From Liolophura sinensis (Eukaryota; Mollusca; Polyplacophora; Chitonida; Chitonidae): a stretch of DNA of 64,000 nt. The stretch is taken from the NCBI RefSeq assembly GCF_032854445.1, contig NC_088304.1, forward strand, positions 34,092,810-34,156,809, in the 5' to 3' direction. The notes below the pieces were generated by a model. The model did not search any database and was not told the origin of the DNA. It saw only the letters and a list, made by a program, of their open reading frames with translations. Numbering within the stretch: the stretch's first letter is position 1; each line of letters starts with the position of its first letter. The position numbers and the translations under genes are program-made. Below are positions 1 through 12,139 of this stretch, in pieces.

Positions 1-690
1 ATAACACCCCACCCAGTCACAATATACTCGCACCGAGCCAACCAGTCCCGTTTCCTTACTCTTACCTCTTAGTTCTGAGCGCCAAGCAAGACAGCACTAT
101 TGGGCCACCGAAGATGTCACACTGAAGTAGGTAGATGGCGAAATCATGATCGCTGGTCAACGCGAAATAACGTCTCCTATTTATGCACTTATTATATTAG
201 TCGTGTGTAACAAAAAAAACCTATAAAACGACTAATCTGATATTATGCACACATTACGGTGGGTAAAAAAGCATGATATAATGTGATCAGGGACTAATTT
301 ACTGATAGAGGTGAAATTCCTCATCCCCTAATTAGAAGGTACATGCACAATGAGGATTAGAAATAAACATTGGACAGAAGAGACATTGTTTGTACATTGG
401 TTCTACCCAGTTTTGACAAACTTCTACTGTTCCCTACAGGTTATTAGTGTATGCTGTTAATTACGTTTACCTAAGCAAATGGAACGACTTCAGCCACAAA
501 ATACATTACATACACACGCACGCACGCACGCACGCACACGCACCAACACGCACGCACCATCACATACCCACACATATATGAATATAATGACACGCACGAT
601 ATCCTCATAAAGGCGTGCCTCAGGCATGCATATCAGCTTCTGTCTTTTGTAGTGGGTTTTACCCATGGCATGATTCACTCTAGTAATCAA
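1..690. other. No gene seen; AT-rich intergenic DNA
   Basis: I see no splice-bounded or conserved coding segment here. The only structure is a short ACGC/ACAC microsatellite at about 511-560. Confidence 0.5.
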
Positions 691-985
691 TAGATCAAGG
701 GTCAATCCTGGGTCGGTATCTTAAAAGATGAAGTTGTAGCTTCCTCGCTTGGCGCTCAGCATTAAGGAGATAATGCAACGACTGCTTGACCCGTATCAAT
801 ACAATGGCTCGAGCGGGGCGCTTACTAGCCTTCGGTAAATCGTCTTAGTGAAAAGAGCGGTGAAAATCCGTTCTGTAACAAGGAGGCACATTACATGGAC
901 TCTAAGGATTCCTTCGTCGTCATATGACTGAAAAATTGTTAAGTACGACGTTAAACCCCAAGCACTCATTCTTTCACTCGCTGGC
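690..985 (+). repeat. SINE family B copy (head truncated)
   Basis: This copy matches the one at 4305-4640 over nearly its whole length. It starts at a B-box-like GGTCAATCC and ends with CGACGTTAAACCCC followed by a CACTC-like tail. The A-box part of the tRNA-like head is not recognisable. Confidence 0.75.
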
Positions 986-1627
986 TCCAGTAACCATGTA
1001 GGTTAACTAGCATCTGATAACTTTTTACGAACAGTTATTTCACGGTTTGTGTTTGTTAACTTGTTGATGTTAGTAGGTTGATGTAAGAATGTATGTATGG
1101 GTCGGTATACAGCTCTTAATTAAAAGCACAAACTTCACAAAAATGTAGTGCATAAAAAGTATATTTGGGATGAAAGGCCATTAAACACTGTCAAGGATAA
1201 AAAACTGATTTGTTATTTTTTATAATGTTTTTTTCGAACGAAAACTCTCTAAAAGCAATTGTATATAAAAGATACAAAACGTGTACCACAGATAGACAAG
1301 ATGCGAACCACAAACACACATTAATTGCAAACAAATTTGCACAGGAAAACAAATGTGTACCTTCCATACATCATCATTATGTAGCTTCACTTTTAATGTG
1401 CTTCAGTTTTAATGTGTACACCTGTGATACACACCTTGTTTACATCGTGAGCCACATAAACACATAAGTACAAAAAGGTACACACTGGCTTTTTGAGAGT
1501 AAACTACATTTCACATACTGGACTCCATGGTAGTGTGCTGAGACACATTGGGTATCAGTGAAGTCATCAGGGTAAAAGTATTCATTTAAAAACTCTATAT
1601 GTATATCTACTGGGAATGAAGAGAGGA

Positions 1628-1858
1628 GGTTCTCCGTGGCCAATGAGCCAGGAGTCTCTCACCAATGCGGTGGCTGTGAGCTCAAGTCCAGCACTTGCTG
1701 GCTTTCTCGCAGGCGTTTGCGGGCATGTCTGCCTGCAGATGGTCGTGATGTTTCCCACGAACTCTGTCCGGTTTCCTCCCACCATAACGCTGGCCGCCAT
1801 CGTACAAGTGAAACATTCTTGGCTACGGTTTATCAACACCGACCAAATAAATAAATTA
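1628..1858 (+). repeat. SINE family A copy
   Basis: The head CTCCGTGGC, a B-box-like GAGCTCAAGTCC, the CCTCCCACCATAACGCTGG core and a tail of AAT repeats are all present. The A-box segment is deleted. Confidence 0.85.
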
Positions 1859-1859
1859 A

Positions 1860-2877
1860 TTAAATGTCATGTCAAAGATAGGAGACTTAACAATTTAGTT
1901 TAATACCTAGGTAATAGTTTAGACGCATATTAAGATTTCTCGCCAACCAAATACATCAAATACACTAAATGTGAAGTGTAGCAGTCTGTGAGTGTGTATA
2001 GTAGTCAAAAGCTGATGATGAGATGCGATTGGTCATAATACGGCCGGAAATGGTCACCTTAGAATCCAGTGTTTGAAATGGAATTGTCTGCATGATTTAT
2101 AGCATTTATTTCCACTTCGTGAGATGTACAATGTGTAATAATAGTTTAAAGTTTAATGTGGTACAAGCAGTGTTCAAGGTTGTGTTCTGGCTAAAAAGAC
2201 CATATATAGCTCTTCCAGATGTTTATGTGCTATACAATAAATGTGTGTTGACTACTGCACGGCAATTTTTACTATAACATAATAAACTATGTACAGGCTA
2301 TTCGAATTGAATGAAATGAAGCAGAGAAATTTTATTAAAGGCCTGCATATTTTATCGGAAACGGACCAGACAACCCTTTTATTTGACGTAGAAGTTCGTC
2401 TTCATTCATTGAATTAAAGAGAGCAATTTGAATGGAAAAGCATAAAAAAGCCCTGGACGTTTTTATTCATGTCTTGACATATGAAGAGTTCAAATTTAAA
2501 AGAGGCCTCGTTATATGAGTTTTGTAATTTCACATGTAATCTTCGCATATGACTCGCAACAACAGGTTATGGAGAAACGCGCAAAATTCTAAATACACAA
2601 GTAAATATTTTCGACGTGGCCCACATAGCATTGCTCCGCAGCTGCATTGTAATTAGCGTACAATATATACAGGAGATCTACACTGACATCACAAATACAG
2701 GTGGTAGATCTGATTAAGGTGGCTTGTACTTAATAAACGCCTAAAATACAACGCAATAGAATTGATAGATCTTACGACAAACCACTGCTACAAGTAAGAG
2801 CGGATTTTAACAAAAAACAGAAAAGTACCATTGGCATGTATAACCAAAGTTGCAATCGAATTAGACACTACACTTAC
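1860..2877. other. No gene seen
   Basis: This stretch is AT-rich, and I found no conserved reading frame, RNA gene or clear repeat. Confidence 0.45.
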
Positions 2878-3314
2878 CTGTTTATGGTGAGAAAGGCCAG
2901 ACATGTATGATGTGATGAAGCGCAGCCCTGAAAGGGTGAATACTGTACATCTATCCTCTATGGAGCTAGCCTCACTAAAGTTGACAGGAGAGTTATACCC
3001 TTAGGGAGCTATTATTGGGTCAAACCGTGGAAACACCAGGGAGGGCACAGAGCAGGGTGCACGAATAGGTCGAACTACTCCACGCGTGCGATGAGCTTAA
3101 GGTAACTCACCTGTGCTAATAAAGACATGCGAGCTGAACAAATTAACCAACACCCAGCTAGTCGGGTGAAACACTTGTATAGCGTAAACATATCTACCTT
3201 TCATGCCCACTGACCCACGAATGTCAATGTAGTTTGAACTGGCCCGGTGAACAAGTAAAGTACGAGTGACCCTAAATTCTTCTTTACTCATTCCGCCATA
3301 TTTACAGATTAATC
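2878..3314 (-). CDS. Possible two-exon fragment of an unrecognised gene
   Basis: Two minus-strand segments could be exons: 3314..3111 (acceptor GGATACAG, donor ACAG/GTGAGT) and 2927..2878 (acceptor CACCCTTTCAG, donor AACAG/GTAAGTG). They join in compatible phase (1 to 1) and stay open. The protein is not recognised; the first segment holds a stretch reading RTLLVHRASSNYIDIRG. No start, stop or further exons were found, so this may be chance. RNA-seq junction reads would decide it. Confidence 0.25.
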
Positions 3315-3974
3315 CTGTATCCGGAAGAAACATCTTTCGCAATATTCGCACGTGCTTCACACACGGTTATTGCGAAATTGCGAGATTTACAAGGGAGTCA
3401 CTTTTGTGTTTTATGGATCATGTTCTATCTTGGCTGAACTACTTTGAATACCTTGTTTGGAAACTGTCAGTCTACAGCGAATTTTCATATTATATCTACC
3501 TTAATCAGAAAATTTCAATGACTCAAAAATCTTGACTAAATCTTTCCAATCCGATTTACAAGATATTGCTCACACATTTTTAATGCTTTCCATATTTATA
3601 TATTTTTAATTGTACCAGGACCAAGTAACAAACGGTTGATTTGTATCTCATAACGCATTTACATGCAGGGAAAATATACTGTAAAGTGAATGAATTTATT
3701 AAAAGATGCATCAGGGTGCTTATAAAGGCGAAATTCCCCAAGAAGTTTTTATTCTAAACTATACGATGTATTTTTCTATGACGCAGATGCTGCTGTGTAA
3801 AAGAAGACACATGAACATAGTGTTAAGTTGTACATTGCATATATTAGAATATCTGATACATCATGACACTACCCTACATTTTAGTGTACAAGCATGCGTT
3901 GCACAGGGTCCAGTTTGTGAGGATGAATCTATAACCTCCGCAACTAGCCAACAAACTTTCTGATGTCATGCCGC

Positions 3975-4160
3975 AGAGCAACGAGCGAGACCTGGATTCG
4001 AACCTTTGGCCTCACGAACCAGGAAACGCTTAGTTATTGTGAATGAATGATTGAGGTTTAACGCCACGTTGGCAATATTTCAGCCAAATCATGGCGACCT
4101 GCTGCAGGATCGACGCCTCATGTTAGTGGGTCAACAAGGGTCTTCACACAGATTGGTGTT
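3975..4160 (-). repeat. SINE family C copy
   Basis: Read on the minus strand it has a tRNA B-box, GGTTCGAATCC, near 3990-4000, and a body containing CAATATTGCC-like sequence and GCGTTAAACC. The layout is that of a tRNA-headed SINE distinct from families A and B. Confidence 0.55.
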
Positions 4161-4304
4161 TTTATTTCCCATGTTTAAGTGCATGAACTGAAGATAATTA
4201 TTCGGAGGTCAAGAGCAGGAATAAGAAAAAAAAAATTTCTACATCGTTGTATATTTCAAATGCAGTTGTGAACTTTCGATCTCATCAGAGTTACTGAAAC
4301 CCGT

Positions 4305-4640
4305 CCCAATGGGACCGTTGGTAGAGCGTTCGCTTCTGGTGTGGGAGATCCATGGTCAATCCTGGGTCGGGTCACACCTAAGACCTAAGAGGGAGTCGTA
4401 GCTTTGTCGCTTAGCGTCCAGCATTAAGGGGATAGTACAACGACTGGTTGACTTGTATCAGTATAATGGCTTGGGTGGAGCGGCTTACTTGCCTTCGGTA
4501 AGTCGTCTCAGTGAAGCAGCACTAGATAAAAGAGTGGTGGAAATCCGTCCTGCAACAAGGAGCCACATTACATGCACTCTAAGGATTCCTTCGTCGTTAT
4601 ATGACTGAAAACTTAAGCAAGTCACTCACTCACTCATCAC
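4305..4640 (+). repeat. SINE family B copy, full length
   Basis: The A-box-like TGGTAGAGCGTTCGC and B-box-like GGTCAATCC form a tRNA-derived head. The body matches 690-985 closely, and the copy ends in an ACTC repeat tail. It is the best copy of its family in the window. Confidence 0.8.
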
Positions 4641-5027
4641 TCACTCACTCATCAGTGGTACTGATTGTAAAGTCATGACTATACACAGTATGGTCAGTGT
4701 TTACTTGACAACTGATGTAGTCGCTTAATAACACAAAACCAGAAGCCGTGATTTCCGTAATTTGTCCCCGTAATTCGTCATATAAGGCAATGTGCAATTT
4801 CTCTTTATATATGACATATTTATTCATACTATGCTGAGAGAAGCAGCCGTCTAGAAAAGAATTCGACGACTGTTTGCTGAGTACGAAACGTGACTGTATA
4901 TCCACCCACAAGCACGTGATGTGCATATCCAACACCCGGGAACTTCTGACTCATAGGTCTACACAAGGTCGCATATCGGTACAAGCTACATGAGTACATG
5001 CCTTAAGTCCACCAAGTCTTTGTTATG

Positions 5028-6046
5028 CTCCTTGAACCATATCATCTTACAGATGTGGTAGCTGTTACTTTTCTGATTTTTGCTTGAGCCATATCATCTT
5101 ACAGATAAGGTAGCCGTCACTTTTCTGAATTTCTGCTTGAACCATATAATTTTACAGAAGCGTTATCTGTTACTTTTCCGATTTTTGCTTGAACCATATC
5201 ATCTTACAGAAGCTGCAGCTGTTACTTTCTGATTTTTGCTTGAGCCATATCATCTTACAGATAAGGTAGCCGACACTTTTCTGAATTTTTGCTTGAACCA
5301 TATCAATTTACAGAAGCGTTAGCTGTTACTTTTCTGATTTTTGCTTGAACCATATCATCTTACAGAAGCGGCAGCTGTTACTTTTCTGAATTTTTGCTTG
5401 AACCATATCATCTTACAGATGTTGTAGCTGTTACTTTTCTGATTTTTGCTTGAACCATATCATCCTACAGATGTGGTAGCGGTTACTTTTCTGATTTTTG
5501 CTTGGACCATATCATCTTACAGAGGTGGTAGCTGTTACTTTTACTGATTTTTTGCTTGAACCATATCATCTTACAGAAGTTGTAGCTGTTACATCTCTGA
5601 TTTTTGCTTGAGCCATATCATCTTATAGATATGGTAGCCGTCATTTTTCTGAATTTTTGCATGAACCATATGATTTTACAGAGGTGGTAGCTGTTACTTT
5701 TCTGATTTTTTGCTTGAACCATATCATCTTACAGATGTTGTAGCTGTTACTTTTCTGATTTTGCTTGAACCATATCATCTTACAGATATGGGAGCCGTCA
5801 TTTTTCTGAATTTTTGCTTGAACCCTATCATTTTACAGAAGCGTTAGCTGTTACTTTTCCGATTTTTGCTTGAACCATATCATCTTACAGATGTGTGACT
5901 TTTCTGAATTTTTCCTTGAACCAAATCATCTTACAGATGTGTGACTTTTCTGAATTTTTTCTTGAACCATATCATCATACCGTTGTGGTAGCTGTGACTT
6001 TTCTGCATTTTTGTTTGAACCATATCATCTTACAGATGTGTGACTC
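5028..6046. repeat. 52-bp minisatellite, about 20 copies
   Basis: The unit reads approximately TTGAACCATATCATCTTACAG, then a GATGTGGTAGCTG stretch, then TTACTTTTCTGATTTTTGC. Copies differ mostly at the base after ACAG and by small indels in the T run. Every unit contains CTTACAG behind a T-rich stretch, so it looks like a 3' splice site, but no flanking exon was found. Confidence 0.9.
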
Positions 6047-6069
6047 GCTTGACAACTGGTACTTGACAA

Positions 6070-6215
6070 CTTATAAACTAGCACGGTACATTATACTAAT
6101 GCTAATTTCATTTATTCACTGGGGAAAATTCCTTGCATCTTTCCACCATCATGAAAACTGTTGAATGCCTCTCTTTGCTTGAATCCGTTCTAGTTTCCCA
6201 CATCTATTCCTATTC
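6070..6215. repeat. Third, short copy of a dispersed repeat
   Basis: It shares the order of GCATCTTTC, CATCATGAAAACT, CTCTTTGC and GAATCCGTTCTA blocks with 10380-10500 and 20380-20470. It is diverged and unclassified. Confidence 0.4.
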
Positions 6216-6350
6216 GTTGATAACTTGTCATGCCCTGAAGTTCCATTCACGTTGACGAATGTCTGTTTTGACGCCTAGATTCGGCTAATTCGGCCATCCA
6301 GTGAATTGGACGCATAGAGCACCTGTCTATACATGACAAGGGAACTTCGG

Positions 6351-6590
6351 GGGGCCTCCGTGGCTCGTAATGACCCAGGAGCCTCTCACCAATGCGGTCG
6401 TTGTGAGTTCAAGCCCAGCTCATGCTGGCTTCCTCTCCGTCCGTACGTGGGCAGGTCTGGCGGCAATCTGCGAATAGTCGTGGGTTTCCACCGACCTGTG
6501 CCCGGTTTCCTCTCACCATAATGCTGGCCGCCGTCATATAAGTGAAATATTCTTGAGTACGGCGTAAAACACCAATCAAAAAAATAAACA
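6351..6590 (+). repeat. SINE family A copy, A-box deleted
   Basis: It begins GGGGCCTCCGTGGCTCG and then jumps to TAATGACCCAGGAGCC, missing the TTAGCGCGC stretch of the full copy at 31442. The body and tail are intact. It lies just past the end of the zinc-finger gene. Confidence 0.9.
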
Positions 6591-6611
6591 TGGGAACTTC
6601 GCATTGCAACG

Positions 6612-6999
6612 TTATCTGGGTCTGAACTCCCTGATCAGGGTCATCATGGCAGAGATAGTTTCTGCTTGGCTGGCATTAGAATTGTACAGGAGTTCCTCAT
6701 ACTGAGGTCTGGTCAAGTCGCCTAGGCACGGATTCTTCGGTATGTTCCTGGAGTGTGGCGGCGACTGGGATTTGGGGTGGATCACTGTTAAAACAAGGCA
6801 GCACGGCCAAGACGTCCCCATGGGGCACGGGCAACTGGCTGAACACTGATGCCTCATGCTGACCTTCGCGTAGATCCTGAAGGTCGTGCTGATTGATGGT
6901 AGTCATTCCGGCATCGAGTTGACGCCCTTCACTCTGAAGACCGTCAAATCCCGTCGAGCTGACGTTGCTAAGGGGCACCATCTTGGTGAGCGGCTTCAA
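6612..6999 (-). pseudogene. Probable continuation of the zinc-finger protein, out of frame
   Basis: Downstream of the zinc-finger stop, the next frame is open to 6697 with protein-like sequence (QHDLQDLREGQHEASV). A third frame then carries TRPQYEELLYNSNASQAET to a stop at 6612. Two single-base shifts would extend the protein by about 120 residues. The family A SINE begins right after. Indels of the same kind are demonstrable in VPS53, so sequence error is plausible. Confidence 0.4.
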
Positions 7000-9900
7000 A
7001 GCGATAAATGTTCATCTCTTTCTTCGGCTGCTTTGGTCCGTCATGTACAAAGGTTTCTTGCTCCGTTGGGCTGCTGGCCTCTTCCGACAAACCCGTTTTT
7101 CTTTTGGACTGTTTCTGTTTCTTAGCCTTTTTGGTGTGCTTGCGCATGTGACTGTTGATGCTCTGACTATTGGATGCGGTGTAGTCGCAGTGTTTGCAGC
7201 CGTACACCATATTGGGATAGACGTGGAGGTTTTTCTTGTGGGTCTGCATGTGGTTTTTAGTCCGGAAGCTCTGGCCACACTGCTCGCAAACAAACTTCTT
7301 CACGCCGGTATGGCAGATCATATGCGAACGGAGGCAAGACTTAAACTTGGCGGAATAGTTGCATAGGTTACACTTATACGGTTTAAGATTTGTGTGCACG
7401 ATCTGGTGAGCCTTCAGGAAGCGAGGCTCACGGAATTTGTCTCCACAGATCTCACACATAAAGGCCTTTTCGGCCGAGTGGGTGCTTCGATGGCTGCGCA
7501 GATTATGTCGGTCATTCGTCGCGAAGCCGCATTCGTCGCAGACGTAAGGCTTCAGACCCGTGTGCTTAAACATATGCTCTTTCAAGTTCTTCCTCCATGC
7601 CGTCGCGAAGTCGCACTGATCACACTTAAAACATTTCTCCCCCGTATGGACTCTCATGTGCTGCTCCAGATCCCGAGGGGACCCAGTTTTGTAGTCACAG
7701 GTGGAACAGATGCAGGGCTTCGTGGGGTCCTTACTGCACTTGTGCTCACTGACCTCTTCCTTGGTGTCGAAACCCATGCGACAATTCTCACATCGGTGAG
7801 GCAGTTGTAACAGTTTACAACCAAATGCCTCATGATATTTCTTAGCGAGTTCAGAGTTTGACGACTTCCCGCAGCCCCGGCAAGGAAAGGCCGAGTCTTT
7901 CTTGTGTACTCCCTCCATGTGCCGTTTCAGGTGTGCAGGACGCCGAAAGGTCGCCTGGCAGAGGCTGCACTTGTACACATTCATCCCTGAAACGGAGAAA
8001 AATTTCCATCGGGTGAAGGATTTGATGACAACTTGATTGACATGAGAAACGGTTTCGAAATTGTTGCCATTCCAAGACACATATGTTTATTTATTTCGTT
8101 GGAGTTTTACATATACGAGAACAGTCACGTGAGAAAACCAGAGTGCTTGGAATAAACCACCTCCCTTCGTCATGTACTAGTACCTCGAACAACAATCTGG
8201 CTATGAGTCACAACTAAACCACCCAGGGTGATTTTGCGCACCATATATCTGGTCAGATTTGCGTATGCCAGTAGCCAATGGGCAGATTTGTACCTTGATA
8301 ACTTTATGTGATAAAGCTGCGAAAACAAGGATTTTGTCAACGAGCAAGTGAGCGTCCATACCCAAACATTACATCTTCAGCCACACTTATTCACAACATT
8401 TACGTGTACTTAGATGCACAAGTAATAACATTCATTCAAGTCACTCCATTCATGTTAAAGGAAAGTCTCACTCCAACTCCAAGATAATCAGTCATGCGGA
8501 ACTGAATGCAGGCACTTTCATACCACGAATACTTTCAACAGGCATACTGGAACGATATGAAGACTTATTTACATATTACTGCAACGCACAAGTATTCCAG
8601 AAAGACATGCTATAATTTCATTCATCAATGGTTGTATATAAGTCAACAGTTATCCTAAACCACACAAATCATAAGCCTCCGCAGAAAATTACTCTGGTAA
8701 ACAAAGAGGTACAACGATTGGACTAAGTCCCAGTACATCAAGCTGACTTGCTCATGCCTTTACACAGTCCCAGCGCATCAGACGGACTTTACCATGCCTT
8801 AACACAGTCCCAGTACATCAAACTGACTTGCTCATGCCTTTACACAGTCCCAGCGCATCAGACGGACTTGCCCTTGCCTCTACACAGTCCCAGTACATCA
8901 AACTGACTTGCTCATGCCTTTACACAGTCCCAGCGCATCAGACGGACTTTACCATGCCTTTACACAGTCCCAGTACATCAAACTGACTTGCTCATGCCTT
9001 TACACAGTCCCAGCGCATCAGACGGACTTGCCCTTGCCTTTACACAGTCCCAGTACATCAAACTGACTTGCTCATGCCTTTACACAGTCCCAGCGCATCA
9101 GACGGACTTGCTCATGCCTGTACACAGTCCCAGTACATCTAATTGACTTCCTCATGCCTTTACACAGTCCCAGCGAATCAAACTGACTTGCTCATGCCTT
9201 TACACAGTCCCAGCGCATCAGACGGATTTGCTCATGCCTTTATCCAGTCCCAGTACATCATCTAGACTTTACCATGCCTTTACACAACCCAAGCACATCG
9301 CTCATGCCTTTACACAACAAAAGCACATCGCTCATGCCTTTACCCAGTCCCAGTACATCATTTAGACTTTACCATGCCTTTACACAACCCAAGCACATCG
9401 CTCAAACCTTTACACAACCCAAGCACGTCGCTCATGCCTTTACATGAATAATTTCAATATACGAGAGCCCCCACGCATTTCCTATCAATATGCAAAACAA
9501 ATCGCAAAGCAGTAAAAGATTTTGGGATGTCGAATCATACATTTGGTACAGTTGTGACTGTGAATCGTCAGGCTTCATTTACAATCCATCTCAACATGTC
9601 ATAAAAGGTAGCCTTGATTTTGTAAACAATGATGATCTGCGAAGGTGAGGTGTTCGCAGTATAGAGAGCCGAGAAAGATAAACATGAGAGCTAAAAAGAA
9701 GATGGTCCTTTCAGCGCTTGAAAATTTGCAAATAAACGGGAAAAGGCAGAGCCTTCAGTCCTTGGCACTTTGCTTGAGCTAGTCGACCTATACTCTCGAG
9801 GAACTATTTAAAAAACATCAGTCCTTTCTCAGCCAGAGGAGTATATCCGTGCATTCCCGTCACATCGACATGCCACAACCTCACCGGATTTCAAAAATAC

Positions 9901-12067
9901 ATAAATTCCCATACAAAGCTCGCTTTATTGCGAGGTCACAAAGCTGTACAACAAAAGCTGAACCAACCCTCTTGCATTTTGGAATAAGTGCCGTTGTCTA
10001 ACTGCAAAAAAATCAGGCGTTATATTGGTGATCTGCTAGCTTCGCTGGATTTAAAGCAATTAACACTCTCCAGATGGTATATCTGGAGAGCAATCTACCG
10101 AAGGGTCCTTCATATGGCGTGTATGTCAATGTTATTCCATCAAACGCCTTCACTCCAAGTTTCTTAAAATTTACAACGAAAATTCTCTTGTAGATAAATG
10201 TGGACGGAGCGTGCAGAATATCTGGCGCTCTGCTTTTTGCTGTATCTAATTCCGCTTAACCCGGGGCTATCGTCCGTATGTTCATCGTGTTGAATTATAT
10301 ATGTTGGATACATGAACAGTTGCAATTAAAGGACAACGCAGCTACATATTTTGTTAATGAAAACTGATATTCTAGCATGGTACATGATTTGAATACTGAT
10401 TTCACTCAGTCGCCTAGAACATACTTTGCGTCTTTCCAGCATCATTGAAAACTCTTGACTGCTTCTCTTTTCATGATTCCGTCCTATTTTCGTACTTTAT
10501 ATATTTTTTTTAGTTCATTAGTGCTTTGTGTTATACGTCGTTTTGGGGAGTTGGCCTTGCGATTATTGACCTGGAATGTTCTAACTGGTTGACAGCTGGT
10601 ATACGAATGTATGTTTCGACACATAAGTTTAAGAAAGCACCCCAAAGGTGAGAAGACCAGAACCATAATTTGGTACCAATGGTCGCTTGTATATTATATT
10701 CGGATTAAAGTTTTCAAATATGCTGATTGAAGTATGCTAAGTTACCTGATCTTACACCTGTTTTGCTGCCTTTCGGTCGTCCCACCTTCCTGGACTGCAG
10801 AGCAATCATTTCAGGGGCTGCAACTGTACTGGGTTCTTGACCTTTTACTGGATTCTCTGCTTCTCTGGATAGGTCCGAGTCCAAATTGAGTTTACCAGTG
10901 TCTGCCTCGTTGTCGGCAGCATCATTTGTTATCCTTGCCTCCGTTTTTTCAAAGATTTCGGGATTCTGAAGGCCCAATAAGTCCTTGGTCATTTCAACTA
11001 TCACAGACTTGGCGTTTAGCTTAGATTTCCTCTGCGACCGGTTGTTCTCGCCAACTTCCGCTCTGCCAGTTCCAGCATCCGGGTCTTTCTCGTGGTCACT
11101 ACCTGAGTTGTCTTCCCCTGACGAGAGCTGCACCAGTTTCTGGGGTTTGTTCTTTCGACGTCGTTTTGGTGTGGGCGGCGCACCCGTGAGAACTGTGCTA
11201 TCCTCACCGACTGTCATATCCAGAGGTCCGTCCATGGAGTTATCCGACTCCACGACCTTTCTCTTTGGCGTGGACGGTTTCCTCGATGTCCTTCTGACCG
11301 GCAGGGAAGTCAGAGGTGGGAGCGGTGTGACCAGAGAAACATCGTCATCTCCCCCGGTGTCACCTGCTCCTCCATGAAGGGACAGTCCACAAAGTCTTTC
11401 CCTCACGGACTCCGGCACTTCGCCTACGTCGTCCCCTGACTTGGCAGAAGACTTAGCCACTTTCAAGCCCCTCCTTCGTGATTTAAAGTGTCGTTTGGTT
11501 GTACCGTACTTGTCGTTGTCGCTGTACAGCCCTCGTTTGGTAACCTTCTTCTCGTTTCTTTTGATCACCCTGAAAGCGGAATCAATAAACGGTTTAATAC
11601 GCGGTTAGTGAGCTACGAGGTTCCAACCACAGAGTGACGTGACTTTGTGCAATAACGTCGCCGTTTTACTCGACATTACTGTACAACGGAAATTCGTATA
11701 TTTTAGCCTAAATGCATCCGAAGTTTGGAAATTTTGCACTTTAAAACATTCAAAATCACTGAAGAACATGAAGGTGCTAAAGCACAGCAAAATAGGACTT
11801 GACAGTAAAATAATGCATAGCTGACCCAAAAGACGTTATAACCAACTAAGCACGGAAATTTTAACTTGTGAAATTGTCAGCCTTAACTGAGCCACCCCTC
11901 ACAGCATTAACAAGATTGGGTTACCTGTGATACAGTTTGAGGAGCGTCTCCATCAGACCGTCAGCGTCAAGTCCTGTCTCTTGAAGAATCCGGTCAAAGA
12001 TGACGGCCAGGTCATGGCGGACACAGATTACGACCTCTGACTTCGATGAAGGGTCAAGGTCACCCAT
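6968..12067 (-). CDS. C2H2 zinc-finger protein with AT-hook (3 coding exons)
   Basis: The coding exons are 12067..11925, 11569..10746 and 7986..6968. All junctions are GT-AG and phase-compatible (2, then 1), giving about 661 residues. The start ATG lies just inside an exon whose acceptor is TTCTCAG at 12071, so a non-coding first exon is likely. Exon 2 encodes a low-complexity basic and acidic region with a likely nuclear signal (TPKRRRKNKP), a PLDMT motif resembling CtBP-binding PxDLS sites, and an AT-hook core (VGRPKGSK) at its end. Exon 3 encodes about ten zinc fingers: eight canonical C2H2, while the second is degenerate and the third is C2HC-like. Nuclear DNA binding is expected from the domains; I do not recognise the orthologue. 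The reading frame stops at 6968, but coding-like sequence continues to about 6612 in other frames. Confidence 0.85.
8725..9445. repeat. Alternating 40-bp satellite in zinc-finger intron
   Basis: Two 40-bp monomer types alternate to give an 80-bp higher-order unit: one contains CAGTACATCAAACTGAC, the other CAGCGCATCAGACGGAC. Both share TTGCTCATGCCTTTACACAG. From about 9290 the units collapse to about 30 bp and diverge. The array lies in the intron between 7986 and 10746. Confidence 0.9.
9960..10640. repeat. Dispersed repeat, copy 1
   Basis: Short matching blocks occur in the same order here and at about 20040-20590. They include ATGTTGGATA, GATTCCGTCCTA against GACTCCGTCCTA, and TATACGAA. The element is diverged, carries no coding capacity I can see, and lies in the zinc-finger intron. 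Confidence 0.45.
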
Positions 12068-12139
12068 CGTCTGAGAATGCGGAAAAAGGAACCATTGGTG
12101 ATATTATAGCATACGGCACAATTAAGTTACCATATGCGA

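Noticed and set aside
2870-3000. U1 snRNA-like start (ACTTACCTG)
   Set aside because: The sequence after it does not follow U1 stem-loops; on the minus strand it is better read as a donor site.
6965-7810. Plus-strand open frames opposite the zinc-finger exon
   Set aside because: Antisense shadows of the zinc-finger coding sequence.
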